From an uncultured Alphaproteobacteria bacterium (lineage in GTDB: Bacteria; Pseudomonadota; Alphaproteobacteria; HIMB59): a DNA stretch of 48,423 bases. The translations under genes and the position numbers were made by a program. Location: the NCBI GenBank assembly GCA_902521485.1, contig CABYRQ010000009.1, forward strand, positions 1 to 48,423. Reading direction: 5' to 3'. Shown piece by piece: positions 15,489-24,372 of this stretch. Position 1 is the stretch's first letter, and each line of letters begins with the position of its first letter. The notes below the pieces were generated by a model. It did no database searches. It was not told where the DNA came from and saw nothing but the letters and a program-made list of their open reading frames with translations.

Positions 15489-16449
15489 ATTCAACGAATT
15501 TTTTAAGCGAATTGGTGAGAAAATTTTCATAATTATCAATATTATAATTGATATTTTCATAAATATCCAAATGTTTTGGGTCTAGAATGAAATCATAAGA
15601 GGGTTCAAAAAAGAAAGGTATTGAAATACGCTCCTCCTGATTAAAAAGAACTCTGTGATTAGTTGCTTTCATTTGACCATTTGTTAAACACTCTAAAGCT
15701 AAACCTGTATTAATTACAAAAGCATTTGGATCATGAGGAACATCGTACCAATCCAATGAATGTCTATTTTGAACTTGTAAACCACCTTTTTTATCTTGAT
15801 ATAAAATAGTCATTATTCCACTATCTACATGGGTTTCACAACCTAAAGCAACACCGTCTTGTGAAGAGACTTCAACAGGTTTATCTTGCTTGGGATAGTA
15901 ATTGAATCTTAGAGTTGATAATGTTTTGGGTCTTTGAAAAGCCTTTTCCGCTAATGATAAATCTGAGGAAAATGAGGATATGATAGATTTAAATATTGTT
16001 ATTCCTAAATTATGAAGGTCATCAAAATAATTATTTATCGTAATTTGCCAGTCTGGATCTAGAAAAGACATATCATGATTAACTTCAAATTTTTCCTTTT
16101 TTAACAATTCAACCATATTTTGCTTTAAAAGTGGATCTCCTATGTCTAAACCCTCCTTACCATTTACAGAACTAGGAAAATAACCCCTGTAAACTGTGTT
16201 TGTATTAGGATTCCATTTTTTTGGTGCTATTTTAAGTTTCTCTTCCTCATTTAAGTAAAAAAATTTTTTACAAGTCTTTAAAAGATTATCAATTTTTGAA
16301 ATTGGAATACCATGATTTGTTACTGTAAAAAAACCAATCTCTTCAGATGCTTTTTTAATATTATTTGATACTTGTACAGCAGCATCACTATTAAGATCTT
16401 TATTTATAATATCCGCTAGATCTATATTTGGAATATAATTACTCTGCAT
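15472..16449 (-). CDS. 2-oxoglutarate/Fe(II)-dependent oxygenase, isopenicillin-N-synthase family
   Basis: A 325-residue non-heme iron oxygenase. The DIOX_N domain (IPNIDLADI..., EIGFFTVTNHGIP) precedes the 2OG-FeII domain, whose metal ligands are His and Asp in CETHVDSGIMTIL and the distal His in KATNHRVLF. The 2-oxoglutarate-binding RxS is in ERISIPFFFEP. The ATG at 16449 is preferred to an upstream TTG/GTG reading to 16455. Bacterial members act on diverse small molecules; substrate unknown. It overlaps its neighbours on both sides, forming a unit with mfd and the 64-residue protein. Confidence 0.85.
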   Translation of the reverse strand: MQSNYIPNIDLADIINKDLNSDAAVQVSNNIKKASEEIGFFTVTNHGIPISKIDNLLKTCKKFFYLNEEEKLKIAPKKWNPNTNTVYRGYFPSSVNGKEGLDIGDPLLKQNMVELLKKEKFEVNHDMSFLDPDWQITINNYFDDLHNLGITIFKSIISSFSSDLSLAEKAFQRPKTLSTLRFNYYPKQDKPVEVSSQDGVALGCETHVDSGIMTILYQDKKGGLQVQNRHSLDWYDVPHDPNAFVINTGLALECLTNGQMKATNHRVLFNQEERISIPFFFEPSYDFILDPKHLDIYENINYNIDNYENFLTNSLKKFVEYDRPA

Positions 16450-16633
16450 CACCAATTTTAAAATATAGTTTTTTGATATATTTCTGTTTCCTTTTTATAG
16501 GAAGTTCATAAAATTCATCTATTGAAATAGGTTCACCTATTTTTTTTTGATTTTCAGTAAGTTCGGCTATTATAGATTCATAATAATTTGCCCACTCTGC
16601 ATTAGTTTTTGGGAGTTGTTGATCTTCCATCAT
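16439..16633 (-). CDS. small 64-residue protein downstream of mfd
   Basis: A charged, helical cytoplasmic protein (TNAEWANYYESIIAELTENQ, then SIDEFYELPIKRKQKYIKKL). Its ATG overlaps the mfd stop (ATGA), and its end overlaps the oxygenase start, so translation is probably coupled along mfd–this gene–oxygenase. I do not recognise it. The position inside a tight overlap chain is the main evidence that it is real. Confidence 0.6.
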   Translation of the reverse strand: MMEDQQLPKTNAEWANYYESIIAELTENQKKIGEPISIDEFYELPIKRKQKYIKKLYFKIGDAE

Positions 16634-19600
16634 TTTAATCCTAACTTTTTATAGAATAGATTTATAGTGTAAAATAAGTCCTTACTGTCATTATTTTTGA
16701 TCTGAATAGAACTAGAACTTTGCATTTTTATAATATTTTCTTGTGCCATTTGAATTAAATCATCTAGTATTTTTTGACTTGCTTTTTTAAAAGTAATATC
16801 AATAAAATTTCTCTTTATATTTATTTTTGAAATACCAAGGGCAAGAGATTTAATTTTAATAGTTAGTAAATTAAATAAATTAGTTACTTCAACTGGGTAA
16901 TTACCATATCGATCATATATCTCATTTAAAACATTCTTAAGCTCTTGAATATTCTTTGAATTAGTAAATTTACGATAAATAATCAACCTGGAAATATCAT
17001 CAGATATGTAATTCTTTGGAATGTAATACTCAAAAAATGCATCGAATTCAAATTCATCATAATCATCTTCAATTTCTGCATTATTATTTTTTTGTCTTTC
17101 CACCTCATCTTTTAACATACTTTGGTAAAGCTCTATTCCAATATCTTTCACATGACCACTTTGCTCATCACCAAGTAAATTACCTGCGCCTCTTATTTCC
17201 AAATCCTCATTAGCTAACTGAAAATTTGATCCTAGATTTTCATAATTAGCTAAAACTTGAAGTTTCTTTAGAGCTGTTTTATTGATTAATTTTTCACTGT
17301 CATGAAATAAATAGGCATATGCTCTTTTATTTGAACGACCTACCCTACCTCGCAATTGATATAATTGAGATAAACCAAATAAATTAGAATTAAATATTAT
17401 TAGTGTGTTTGCATTTTTTATATCTATTCCAGACTCAATAATATTTGTAGAAATAAGGCACTTTATCTCACCTTTTGTAAAAGATATGAACACATCCTCA
17501 ATATCTTTTTCTCTCATTTTACTGTGACCTACTCCGTAAGAAAGATCTATATTTAATTTTTTAATTTCATTTTCTACAAAAGGAATATGGCTTATTCTTG
17601 GTACAACAATAAAAATTTGTCCATTCCTTTCTAATTCATTCTTTATTGCTGAAATAAGGGCAACAGACTCATATTTTTGAACATAAGTTCTTATACTAAT
17701 TCTATTTGATGGAGGTGTTCCAATAATACTTAAATCTTTTAAGCCCAATAAAGACATCTGAAGTGTTCTAGGAATAGGTGTGGCAGACAATGAAAATAAA
17801 TGAATAGTTGGGTATTTGTTAATTAAATATTCCTTTTGATCGACACCAAATTTTTGTTCTTCATCAATTACCAGTGTGCCTAAATTATTAAATTCTATGT
17901 CTTTTTTAAAAAGACTATGTGTTGCAATAAGAATTTGAATATCACCAGACTTCAATGAAATTAAAATTTCTTTTTTTTCTTTTGACGAAGTAAATCTAGA
18001 TAGACATGCAACCTTAATGTTAAAAACTGAAAATCTCTCACTAAATGTATTAGTGTGTTGCATTGCTAATAAAGTGGTGGGAACGACTATTACAAATTGA
18101 AAACCTGATAAATATGTTGCACATGCAATTCTTAAAGCCACTTCAGTTTTGCCAAATCCTACATCGCCGCATATAAGACGATTAGATGGTTTATCTTGTT
18201 TTAAATCATTTAAAGATTGCTTAATTGAGTTTAATTGGTCCTCAGTTTCAACAAATGGAAATTGTTGATTAAATTTCTCAAGATCAGAATTATTATATTG
18301 AAACTCTTTGATGTTTATAGTTGATCTCTTTGCTGCATTTTTTAAAAGTTTATTAGCTAGAAAACGAATTTTCTTCTTAACTGAAGATTTTCTTAAAATC
18401 CAATCATTCGTGCCTAATTTATCAAGAAGTAGATTATTATCATCAAACCCATATCTTGAAATATAGTTTAAATTTTCAATTGGTATTAAAAGCTTATCGT
18501 TGCCGCGGTAAATTAATCTAATAAACTCCCTAATTCGATTATTAATTTCAATATTATCAATGGATATAAATCTACCAATACCATGCTTTTGATGAACAAC
18601 CGCATCTCCTAATGAAAGATCATTAAAATTGATTATAGTGTCTAAATTCGTTTTTTTTGTAGTATAGGTGTTTTTATTGAGGTGTACGATTCCATCAAAT
18701 AGATAGTCTTTTGAGATCAAAGATTCATAGAAATATAAATTATTACCATAATTTGGTTCAATATTTTTCTTTTGAAGAAATTCGTTTTCTATAAATGAGG
18801 AATTTTTTCCACTATGAAAATATATTTTATTACTCATTTTGGAAAATTCATCTAAAGAGGTATTTGATGTAATTTTTAGTGATTTAGGTGAGCTAGATAA
18901 TATATTTGTAAATTTAAAATTTTCTATTTTGTTATCATCTAAATAATAATTTGAAAAAGGGATCTCAGGTTGGACTTGATCAAAAATTGTTTTAAGAAAA
19001 TTTAGCTTTTCTTTTAATATTATGTCACTTCTATTAATTGTATAAATGGAATATCGCATAACGATATCCTCAAAATAACTATCTTTATTACTTGGCTCTA
19101 ATAACTCAATATTAGGGTTAAATATATCAATCCTCTCTATCTCATCTTTAAAAGTAAGTTGTGTTTGAGGATTGAATTCTTTTATTGTTTCAATCACATT
19201 ATCAAAGAATGAAATTCTATAAGGATTATTATTACTGTTATAAATATCTAAAATATCCCCTCTTAGTGAAAATTCAAGTTTATTATAAGCATTTGCTTGG
19301 CTTGAATGATTAAATTCAGCTAATTTTTCTAAAATTGTATTAGCTTCAATAGTTTGATTTTTAGTTAATGTTAAAAAATGATTAGCATCTTTGTTTATTT
19401 GAAATTTTTTTAAAAGATTATTGCAAGTTATTATTATTATATCATTATTAGTTAATGTCTGTAATTTTTCTGACCTATCAAGTAAGATATCAGATGATGA
19501 ACTTTCAGAACTGAATGGTAAAGAGTCATGTGCTGGAAAATAACATATTTTCTTATGGGGATAATGTATATTTAGAATATTTTCATAGTCTAGAGCTATC

Positions 19601-19659
19601 TTATCATCTTCACATAATAAAATTGATTTATTGCCAAATTTAGAAATAGGATTTTCCAA
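16630..19659 (-). CDS. mfd: transcription-repair coupling factor
   Basis: A 1009-residue Mfd, which removes stalled RNA polymerase and recruits UvrA. The N-terminal UvrB-like module is present but starts late, lacking the first roughly 30 residues of usual homologues. The CarD-like polymerase-interacting domain begins at GDAVVHQKHGIGRF. The RecG-like translocase has Walker A GDVGFGKTE, the DEEQ box in VIDEEQKFG, SATPIPRT and RGRVGRS. A C-terminal TRCF domain follows. Shorter than the usual about 1150 residues, consistent with genome streamlining. It follows sdhE by 2 bases, the conserved alphaproteobacterial order. Confidence 0.97.
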   Translation of the reverse strand: MENPISKFGNKSILLCEDDKIALDYENILNIHYPHKKICYFPAHDSLPFSSESSSSDILLDRSEKLQTLTNNDIIIITCNNLLKKFQINKDANHFLTLTKNQTIEANTILEKLAEFNHSSQANAYNKLEFSLRGDILDIYNSNNNPYRISFFDNVIETIKEFNPQTQLTFKDEIERIDIFNPNIELLEPSNKDSYFEDIVMRYSIYTINRSDIILKEKLNFLKTIFDQVQPEIPFSNYYLDDNKIENFKFTNILSSSPKSLKITSNTSLDEFSKMSNKIYFHSGKNSSFIENEFLQKKNIEPNYGNNLYFYESLISKDYLFDGIVHLNKNTYTTKKTNLDTIINFNDLSLGDAVVHQKHGIGRFISIDNIEINNRIREFIRLIYRGNDKLLIPIENLNYISRYGFDDNNLLLDKLGTNDWILRKSSVKKKIRFLANKLLKNAAKRSTINIKEFQYNNSDLEKFNQQFPFVETEDQLNSIKQSLNDLKQDKPSNRLICGDVGFGKTEVALRIACATYLSGFQFVIVVPTTLLAMQHTNTFSERFSVFNIKVACLSRFTSSKEKKEILISLKSGDIQILIATHSLFKKDIEFNNLGTLVIDEEQKFGVDQKEYLINKYPTIHLFSLSATPIPRTLQMSLLGLKDLSIIGTPPSNRISIRTYVQKYESVALISAIKNELERNGQIFIVVPRISHIPFVENEIKKLNIDLSYGVGHSKMREKDIEDVFISFTKGEIKCLISTNIIESGIDIKNANTLIIFNSNLFGLSQLYQLRGRVGRSNKRAYAYLFHDSEKLINKTALKKLQVLANYENLGSNFQLANEDLEIRGAGNLLGDEQSGHVKDIGIELYQSMLKDEVERQKNNNAEIEDDYDEFEFDAFFEYYIPKNYISDDISRLIIYRKFTNSKNIQELKNVLNEIYDRYGNYPVEVTNLFNLLTIKIKSLALGISKINIKRNFIDITFKKASQKILDDLIQMAQENIIKMQSSSSIQIKNNDSKDLFYTINLFYKKLGLK

Positions 19660-19661
19660 TA

Positions 19662-19910
19662 TTATTTTGATAAATTTACAATTTTAAGGTACTTAATTCT
19701 ATCTTCTTTGAAAGACTCATTAAAAAATACGTCAAATATGTATTGGGTTTCATTTTTTAATAAATCATCTAATTGATCAATTAGAGCCTCATCATTAGTG
19801 TTTTCAAGTTTTGAATAAATTCTCTCAAAAATTACATCTAATTCTTTTATACCTAATGTTTGGCATCGATATTTTATTTTTTTTAATTTATCTTTGTAGT
19901 AATTATTCAT
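19662..19910 (-). CDS. sdhE: FAD assembly factor SdhE (DUF339)
   Basis: An 82-residue small helical protein from the ATG at 19910; an upstream TTG reading to 19919 is less likely. The family signature RRGxKELD appears here as YRCQTLGIKELD. SdhE promotes covalent FAD attachment to succinate dehydrogenase SdhA. Its place between recG and mfd is the canonical alphaproteobacterial arrangement, which strengthens the call. Its start codon overlaps that of the divergent recG by 2 bases, and no SD is visible on either side. Confidence 0.85.
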   Translation of the reverse strand: MNNYYKDKLKKIKYRCQTLGIKELDVIFERIYSKLENTNDEALIDQLDDLLKNETQYIFDVFFNESFKEDRIKYLKIVNLSK

Positions 19911-21978
19911 GAACGACAATAGTTTCGATTTTTTATATCAGAATGTAGAAAAACTTAAAGGAATAGGTCCAAAGAAAGCGTCCTATTTTAAAAATCTAAA
20001 TATAAACACAGTTATTGATATATTTTATAATTTACCGACTAGATCAATAGATCGTACTCAGGATATTGACTTTAAAAATCTTGAAAAAGGACAAACTATC
20101 ACCACTCTCGTTAAGGTAAAAAAACATCATTTTCCTTTCAATCCTAAACTACCCTACGTGATTGAATGTGAAAAAGGATCTTTAATTATAAACATAATTT
20201 ATTTTTCAATAAGAGGTAATTTTCTTAGAAAAAAATATCCTGAAAAAAAAGAATTAATTATTAGTGGAAAAGTATCATTTTATAAAAGCAATCTTAGTGT
20301 AGCACACCCTGATTACATAGAAGAGATAGAAAATGAGGATAAGTTAAGAACTTTTGAAAATATTTATCCTTTAACAAGGGGTATCACATTAAAAGATATC
20401 AGAATAGTTTTAAATGACGCAAAAAATCATTTAAATAAATTTGATGAATGGTTGAACGAAAATATTGTTAAAAAATATAATTTTTCAAGTTTCAATGAAT
20501 CATTAATAAAAATGCATTTTCCCTCTGTAAAAGGAGATATTGAAAATAGAGAGAATTTTAGAAAAAGGTTGGCAGTTGATGAATTAGTATCAAATTATTT
20601 TGCTATTAGATACTTAAAAGAAAAAACAAAAAGAAAAAATGAAAGTTTAAATCTTAAATTTAATTTACAAGAAAAATTGATAAATGAGCTACCATTTGAG
20701 TTGACAAAAAATCAATATAAAATCATAAACGATATAAATAATTATAATAATACTCAATATCGAGAAACAGTACTATTACAAGGTGATGTAGGTTCAGGTA
20801 AAACTATTGTATCCTTACTAACAGCAATCCCTTTTATTCAAAAACATAAACAAGTTGCCTACATGGCTCCTACAGAAATATTAGCTAATCAAATTTACAG
20901 TAATGTATTAAATCACTTAGATAGTGAAGAAGTTAAGCCTATATTGCTCACAGGAAGTAGTAAAAATAAAAGTAAAATTTATGAAAAAATAGAAAAAGGT
21001 ATTTTTAATTTTATTATTGGTACTCATGCTATATTTCAAGAAAATTTAAATTTCTCATCCTTGGCATATGTAATAATCGATGAACAACATCGATTTGGTG
21101 TTCAACAAAGACTGTATTTAGCTGAAAAAGGAGTAAATACAAATATTCTATTAATGTCTGCCACACCTATTCCAAGAACACTTGCATTAGCTCAATATGG
21201 TGAAATAGAACAGGTAATACTAAAAGAAAAGCCAGCTTTTCAAAAACCGATAATAACTAAAGTATCGAACATTGACAAAATTAAAGATATAGAAATTTTG
21301 TTAAAGAAAAAAATTTCAAATATGTCTCAAGTTTACTGGATTTGTCCTTTAGTTGAAGCATCAGAGACTCAAAAGTATAAAGATGTAGAAACACGATTTA
21401 AGTCTTTGAAGAATATATTTGGTTCAGAAGTTGAAATGTTACATGGTAAAATTAAGAGTGATCAAAAAGAAAGAATTATTCAAAATTTTCAAAAAGGAAA
21501 TATAAAAATATTAGTTGCTACTACTGTAGTAGAGGTAGGTATAGATAATAAAAATGCAGATTATATTGTAATTGAAAATGCAGAAAAATTTGGTTTATCT
21601 CAATTACATCAGTTAAGAGGAAGAGTAGGAAGAGGTAACAATCAAGGCTATTGTTTTGCATTATATGGCAAGGATTTACCTGACAATACAATAAATCGAC
21701 TAAAAATATTCAAAGAAAACTTAGATGGTTTTAAATTATCCGAAAAAGATCTCGAAATAAGAGGTACTGGTGACATATTAGGATATCGTCAAAGTGGTGA
21801 CTCATTATTCAAGTTTGTAAATGTTTATCATGATCAAGAACTAATAATAGATGCACTTCAATATGTAAAAAAATTGATTGAAAAAAAAGAGTATGAAAAT
21901 GAAAAATTTAAAAAAGATATATATAAGTTACTTATGTTTTTTAAGCAGCAAGAAGCAATAAAACTATTATTTAGTTAA
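19909..21978 (+). CDS. recG: ATP-dependent DNA helicase RecG
   Basis: A 689-residue branched-DNA translocase that regresses stalled forks. The N-terminal wedge/OB region begins LKGIGPKKASYFKNL. The helicase core has Walker A GDVGSGKTI, the DEQH box in IIDEQHRFG, motif III SATPIPRT, and motif VI within HQLRGRVGRGNNQG. The C-terminal RecG extension (EKDLEIRGTGDILG) is complete. The ATG lies against the opposing sdhE ATG, implying leaderless or overlapping-promoter expression. Its 3' end overlaps the DUF502 gene by 12 bases. Confidence 0.97.
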   Translation: MNDNSFDFLYQNVEKLKGIGPKKASYFKNLNINTVIDIFYNLPTRSIDRTQDIDFKNLEKGQTITTLVKVKKHHFPFNPKLPYVIECEKGSLIINIIYFSIRGNFLRKKYPEKKELIISGKVSFYKSNLSVAHPDYIEEIENEDKLRTFENIYPLTRGITLKDIRIVLNDAKNHLNKFDEWLNENIVKKYNFSSFNESLIKMHFPSVKGDIENRENFRKRLAVDELVSNYFAIRYLKEKTKRKNESLNLKFNLQEKLINELPFELTKNQYKIINDINNYNNTQYRETVLLQGDVGSGKTIVSLLTAIPFIQKHKQVAYMAPTEILANQIYSNVLNHLDSEEVKPILLTGSSKNKSKIYEKIEKGIFNFIIGTHAIFQENLNFSSLAYVIIDEQHRFGVQQRLYLAEKGVNTNILLMSATPIPRTLALAQYGEIEQVILKEKPAFQKPIITKVSNIDKIKDIEILLKKKISNMSQVYWICPLVEASETQKYKDVETRFKSLKNIFGSEVEMLHGKIKSDQKERIIQNFQKGNIKILVATTVVEVGIDNKNADYIVIENAEKFGLSQLHQLRGRVGRGNNQGYCFALYGKDLPDNTINRLKIFKENLDGFKLSEKDLEIRGTGDILGYRQSGDSLFKFVNVYHDQELIIDALQYVKKLIEKKEYENEKFKKDIYKLLMFFKQQEAIKLLFS

Positions 21979-22614
21979 CTTTTTAATTTTTTTCTTTTTA
22001 GGAAGAGCTTTTTTAATTTCCGGTGCTTTGGGTGTAACTAGTCCTGCAGAAATGATGTATTTGATTGCTTGATCGACAGACATATTGAGTTTGGTACATT
22101 TTGATAATGGAACAAACATTAAAAAACCTGTAGTTGGATTAGGAGTAGATGGCATGAAAACATTTATCATTTTTCGATTTTTTCTTTTTGCTATTTCCCC
22201 TTTTGTTTCACTTGTTAAAAATGCAAGAGCAAAAATATCTTTTTGAGGATATTCAATAAGAACTACCTCTTTAAAAGCATTAGACTGTGTCGTAGCAAAT
22301 GTATCAATAATCTGTTTTACTGTGTTATAGATTGAGTTTAAGCCAGGTATTTTAGATAAAACAGCATCAACTACTCGATGATAAAGTTTTCCAAAAAAAC
22401 TTCCAGCAATGGCTCCTAAAATTGTAAAAAATAAAAAAGCAACTATTAAACCAACACCAGGTATTTCAGATGGAATACCAAATTTATTTAGAGGTATGAA
22501 AGGTCTAAATATTTTATCTGCAATACCAACTACTACCCATGCAACGTAAATAGATAAAGCTAATGGTGCAACAATTAATATGCCACTAATAAAATGATTT
22601 TGAATTTTTTTCAT
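21967..22614 (-). CDS. DUF502-family membrane protein
   Basis: A 215-residue protein with two N-terminal helices (about 10–32 and 50–75). The family core is KIPGLNSIYNTVKQIIDTF, then VVLIEYPQKDIFALAFLT and INVFMPSTPNPTTGFLMFVP. The C-terminal tail is Lys-rich. DUF502 proteins are widespread in bacteria and plants (COV family); molecular function unknown. It converges with recG. Confidence 0.88.
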   Translation of the reverse strand: MKKIQNHFISGILIVAPLALSIYVAWVVVGIADKIFRPFIPLNKFGIPSEIPGVGLIVAFLFFTILGAIAGSFFGKLYHRVVDAVLSKIPGLNSIYNTVKQIIDTFATTQSNAFKEVVLIEYPQKDIFALAFLTSETKGEIAKRKNRKMINVFMPSTPNPTTGFLMFVPLSKCTKLNMSVDQAIKYIISAGLVTPKAPEIKKALPKKKKIKKLTK

Positions 22615-22619
22615 TTATA

Positions 22620-22799
22620 TTAATTATTTATTTTATCTTCAAACTCAAAAACATTCTTATTATTAATTTCAAAAGATACTTTTATCGATAGATCCTTTAC
22701 ATCAGGGTTATTTTCAATGAATTGATTAAGTTCTTGTTGTGAGCTAATCCCTAACCTTTTGAGAAATTTTCTAACTTTTAATTGTGTTTCATCATCCAT
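22620..22799 (-). CDS. DUF6494-like small protein
   Basis: A 59-residue gene in an otherwise blank 230-bp gap. It starts ATG at 22799 and ends TAA at 22620, with N-terminal MDDETQLKVRKFLKRLGISS, followed by QQELNQFIENN and an acidic C-terminus. The pattern of an acidic start, a (V/I)RKFLKxxG(I/V)(T/S)SQ helix and a short beta-rich end matches the DUF6494 family found in alphaproteobacteria. Function unknown. It lies 5 bases upstream of the DUF502 gene on the same strand, so the two are likely co-transcribed. No clear SD. Confidence 0.7.
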   Translation of the reverse strand: MDDETQLKVRKFLKRLGISSQQELNQFIENNPDVKDLSIKVSFEINNKNVFEFEDKINN

Positions 22800-22847
22800 G
22801 AAATTGATAATATGGATTTTTTTTCATATTTGAAGGCTTTTAAATAA

Positions 22848-23195
22848 TCAAAAACTATAAATGATAGTTAGGATAGTTTTCAATTCTAAGATAGTTGTAG
22901 ATATGCCTATTACTACGATTAATCTAGCTAAAAAAGATAGTATTTTATTGCCTTTATATTTTTGAGAACTTCTCCAAACACCAATGCAAGATGTAAAGTA
23001 ATAGATTAGATTTAATACAAGATATAATGAAAATGTATAAATAAAATTTTGTATATGTATTTTTGTGACGAGCAATAGAGGTGCCGAAATAAGGAAATTA
23101 ACAAGAACGTAATAAATCCAATAACTTTTGTATAAAGGTAAATTGCCTTTAAAAAGCTCCATAAGGTTATTTTCAATTTTAAATATGAAATTCAT
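22848..23195 (-). CDS. three-helix membrane protein, unknown function
   Basis: A 115-residue protein with about three hydrophobic segments (25–45, 50–70, 88–112) and a loop reading GVWRSSQKYKGNK that recurs in small uncharacterised proteobacterial membrane proteins. Its ATG overlaps the upstream DUF2061 gene's stop (ATGA), suggesting coupling. No function can be assigned. Confidence 0.65.
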   Translation of the reverse strand: MNFIFKIENNLMELFKGNLPLYKSYWIYYVLVNFLISAPLLLVTKIHIQNFIYTFSLYLVLNLIYYFTSCIGVWRSSQKYKGNKILSFLARLIVVIGISTTILELKTILTIIYSF

Positions 23196-23623
23196 ATTTT
23201 AATTCTTCCCCATTGAATTTTATTCCAGACTCTCTCATGAATATAATAAATTAATATACCGTTCATTATTTCATAAATGACAATGGATTTTGTCCAATCT
23301 AAGTTTGATGTAATAAACATAGCAGAAATAAATGTTATTGTAGATGCGGCTAATCTCCATGTGAGTGCCTTGAAAAATGATCTGAGTCTAATTACTTTTA
23401 GATTAAATCTGCCATATTTGTATAAATTCCATACTCTTTCATGAAAATAGTATGTAATCATTTTTAAAATGAAAACAATTAAAGCTACATAGAAAGGAGA
23501 AGTTGCATCAAAGTTTTCTGAACCATAAGAAATAACAAAAAAACTTATCAGAAAAGTATTTATAAAACCAACTATTCTATAACTTATAGTTTTTAAGATT
23601 GATCTATTTTTTGTTACTTTCAT
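23192..23623 (-). CDS. tandem DUF2061 membrane protein
   Basis: A 143-residue protein made of two DUF2061 units. Each has the pattern (I/L)(S/T)(Y/W)R at the start of a two-helix hairpin and ends with HERVWN..(K/Q)(Y/W)GR: KTISYRIVGFINTF ending FHERVWNLYKYGR, and KALTWRLAASTITF ending IHERVWNKIQWGR. Four helices in total. The family is unannotated in function. It overlaps the DUF3108 gene by one base and the three-helix gene by three. Confidence 0.85.
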   Translation of the reverse strand: MKVTKNRSILKTISYRIVGFINTFLISFFVISYGSENFDATSPFYVALIVFILKMITYYFHERVWNLYKYGRFNLKVIRLRSFFKALTWRLAASTITFISAMFITSNLDWTKSIVIYEIMNGILIYYIHERVWNKIQWGRIKI

Positions 23624-24372
23624 TATTGAAGAATTTCATATTCTTTCAAATGAAGATTAGCTATAAATTTTTTTGAATTAATTCTAAATTTAGCAGGAAT
23701 TTTAATTATTTCTTTTTCAAATGAATAAACCGTTATAACTTCTAAATTATTTTTTTTATTCTCTTTATAAAGACCTTTAAAAAAAGGAAATACTAAATCT
23801 ATAACTTCAGCGTTTCCCTTGTATATTGAAGGATTATTAGATTTTAAGTTTTCAGTATTTTTTGTAATGGATGATAATTCATAAATGTTAATTCCATCAA
23901 TAATTAACCTTTTTGAATCTGTTTGGAAAATAAAATATTGAACTAATTGTGATATCGGATCAGTAAAAAATTTATAATCATTAATTAAAGTATTTTGCAA
24001 ATTAATTTGATCACTGGAGAGTTCTTTTGAAATTTCAATATTTGATATAGTACCATTCTTGTTAAAAATAATATTTTCAAATCTATCCTGTTTAGAGCTT
24101 TTTGTTTTACTTTTGTAAATTATGGGATTGAAGCTATCATCTTTAATTTCTCCACTAACTTTTGTAATAGACTCATACCCATAAATTTTGTCAGTCACAC
24201 CATAACTTTTAATTGTGAAATCAATTTCATATAAATTATCTTCAATTTTAATTTTCCAGAATAAGTCTGCTAGGTGAATTGATTTCCAATCAATTTCATA
24301 TTTTAGATTTATTACTTTAGAGTTCAGGTAATATGGATATATTATTAAAAAAATTATGAAAAATATGCGCAT
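23623..24372 (-). CDS. DUF3108-family secreted protein
   Basis: A 249-residue protein from the ATG at 24372; the preceding TTG reading is not needed. It has an N-terminal signal peptide (to about 18) and then the DUF3108 beta-rich domain: YEIDWKSIHLADLFWKI, later KYKSKT-like and YKGNAEVIDLVFPFFKG segments. Members are periplasmic proteins of unknown role, often clustered with outer-membrane functions. Its start codon forms the palindrome ATGCGCAT with the second possible start of mnmH on the other strand. Confidence 0.75.
   Translation of the reverse strand: MRIFFIIFLIIYPYYLNSKVINLKYEIDWKSIHLADLFWKIKIEDNLYEIDFTIKSYGVTDKIYGYESITKVSGEIKDDSFNPIIYKSKTKSSKQDRFENIIFNKNGTISNIEISKELSSDQINLQNTLINDYKFFTDPISQLVQYFIFQTDSKRLIIDGINIYELSSITKNTENLKSNNPSIYKGNAEVIDLVFPFFKGLYKENKKNNLEVITVYSFEKEIIKIPAKFRINSKKFIANLHLKEYEILQ

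Noticed and set aside
15089-15585. Plus-strand open frames opposite the glycine-zipper lipoprotein and oxygenase
   Set aside because: Their translations are Leu/His/Gln- or Pro-rich antisense artefacts, while the minus strand encodes clear protein families.
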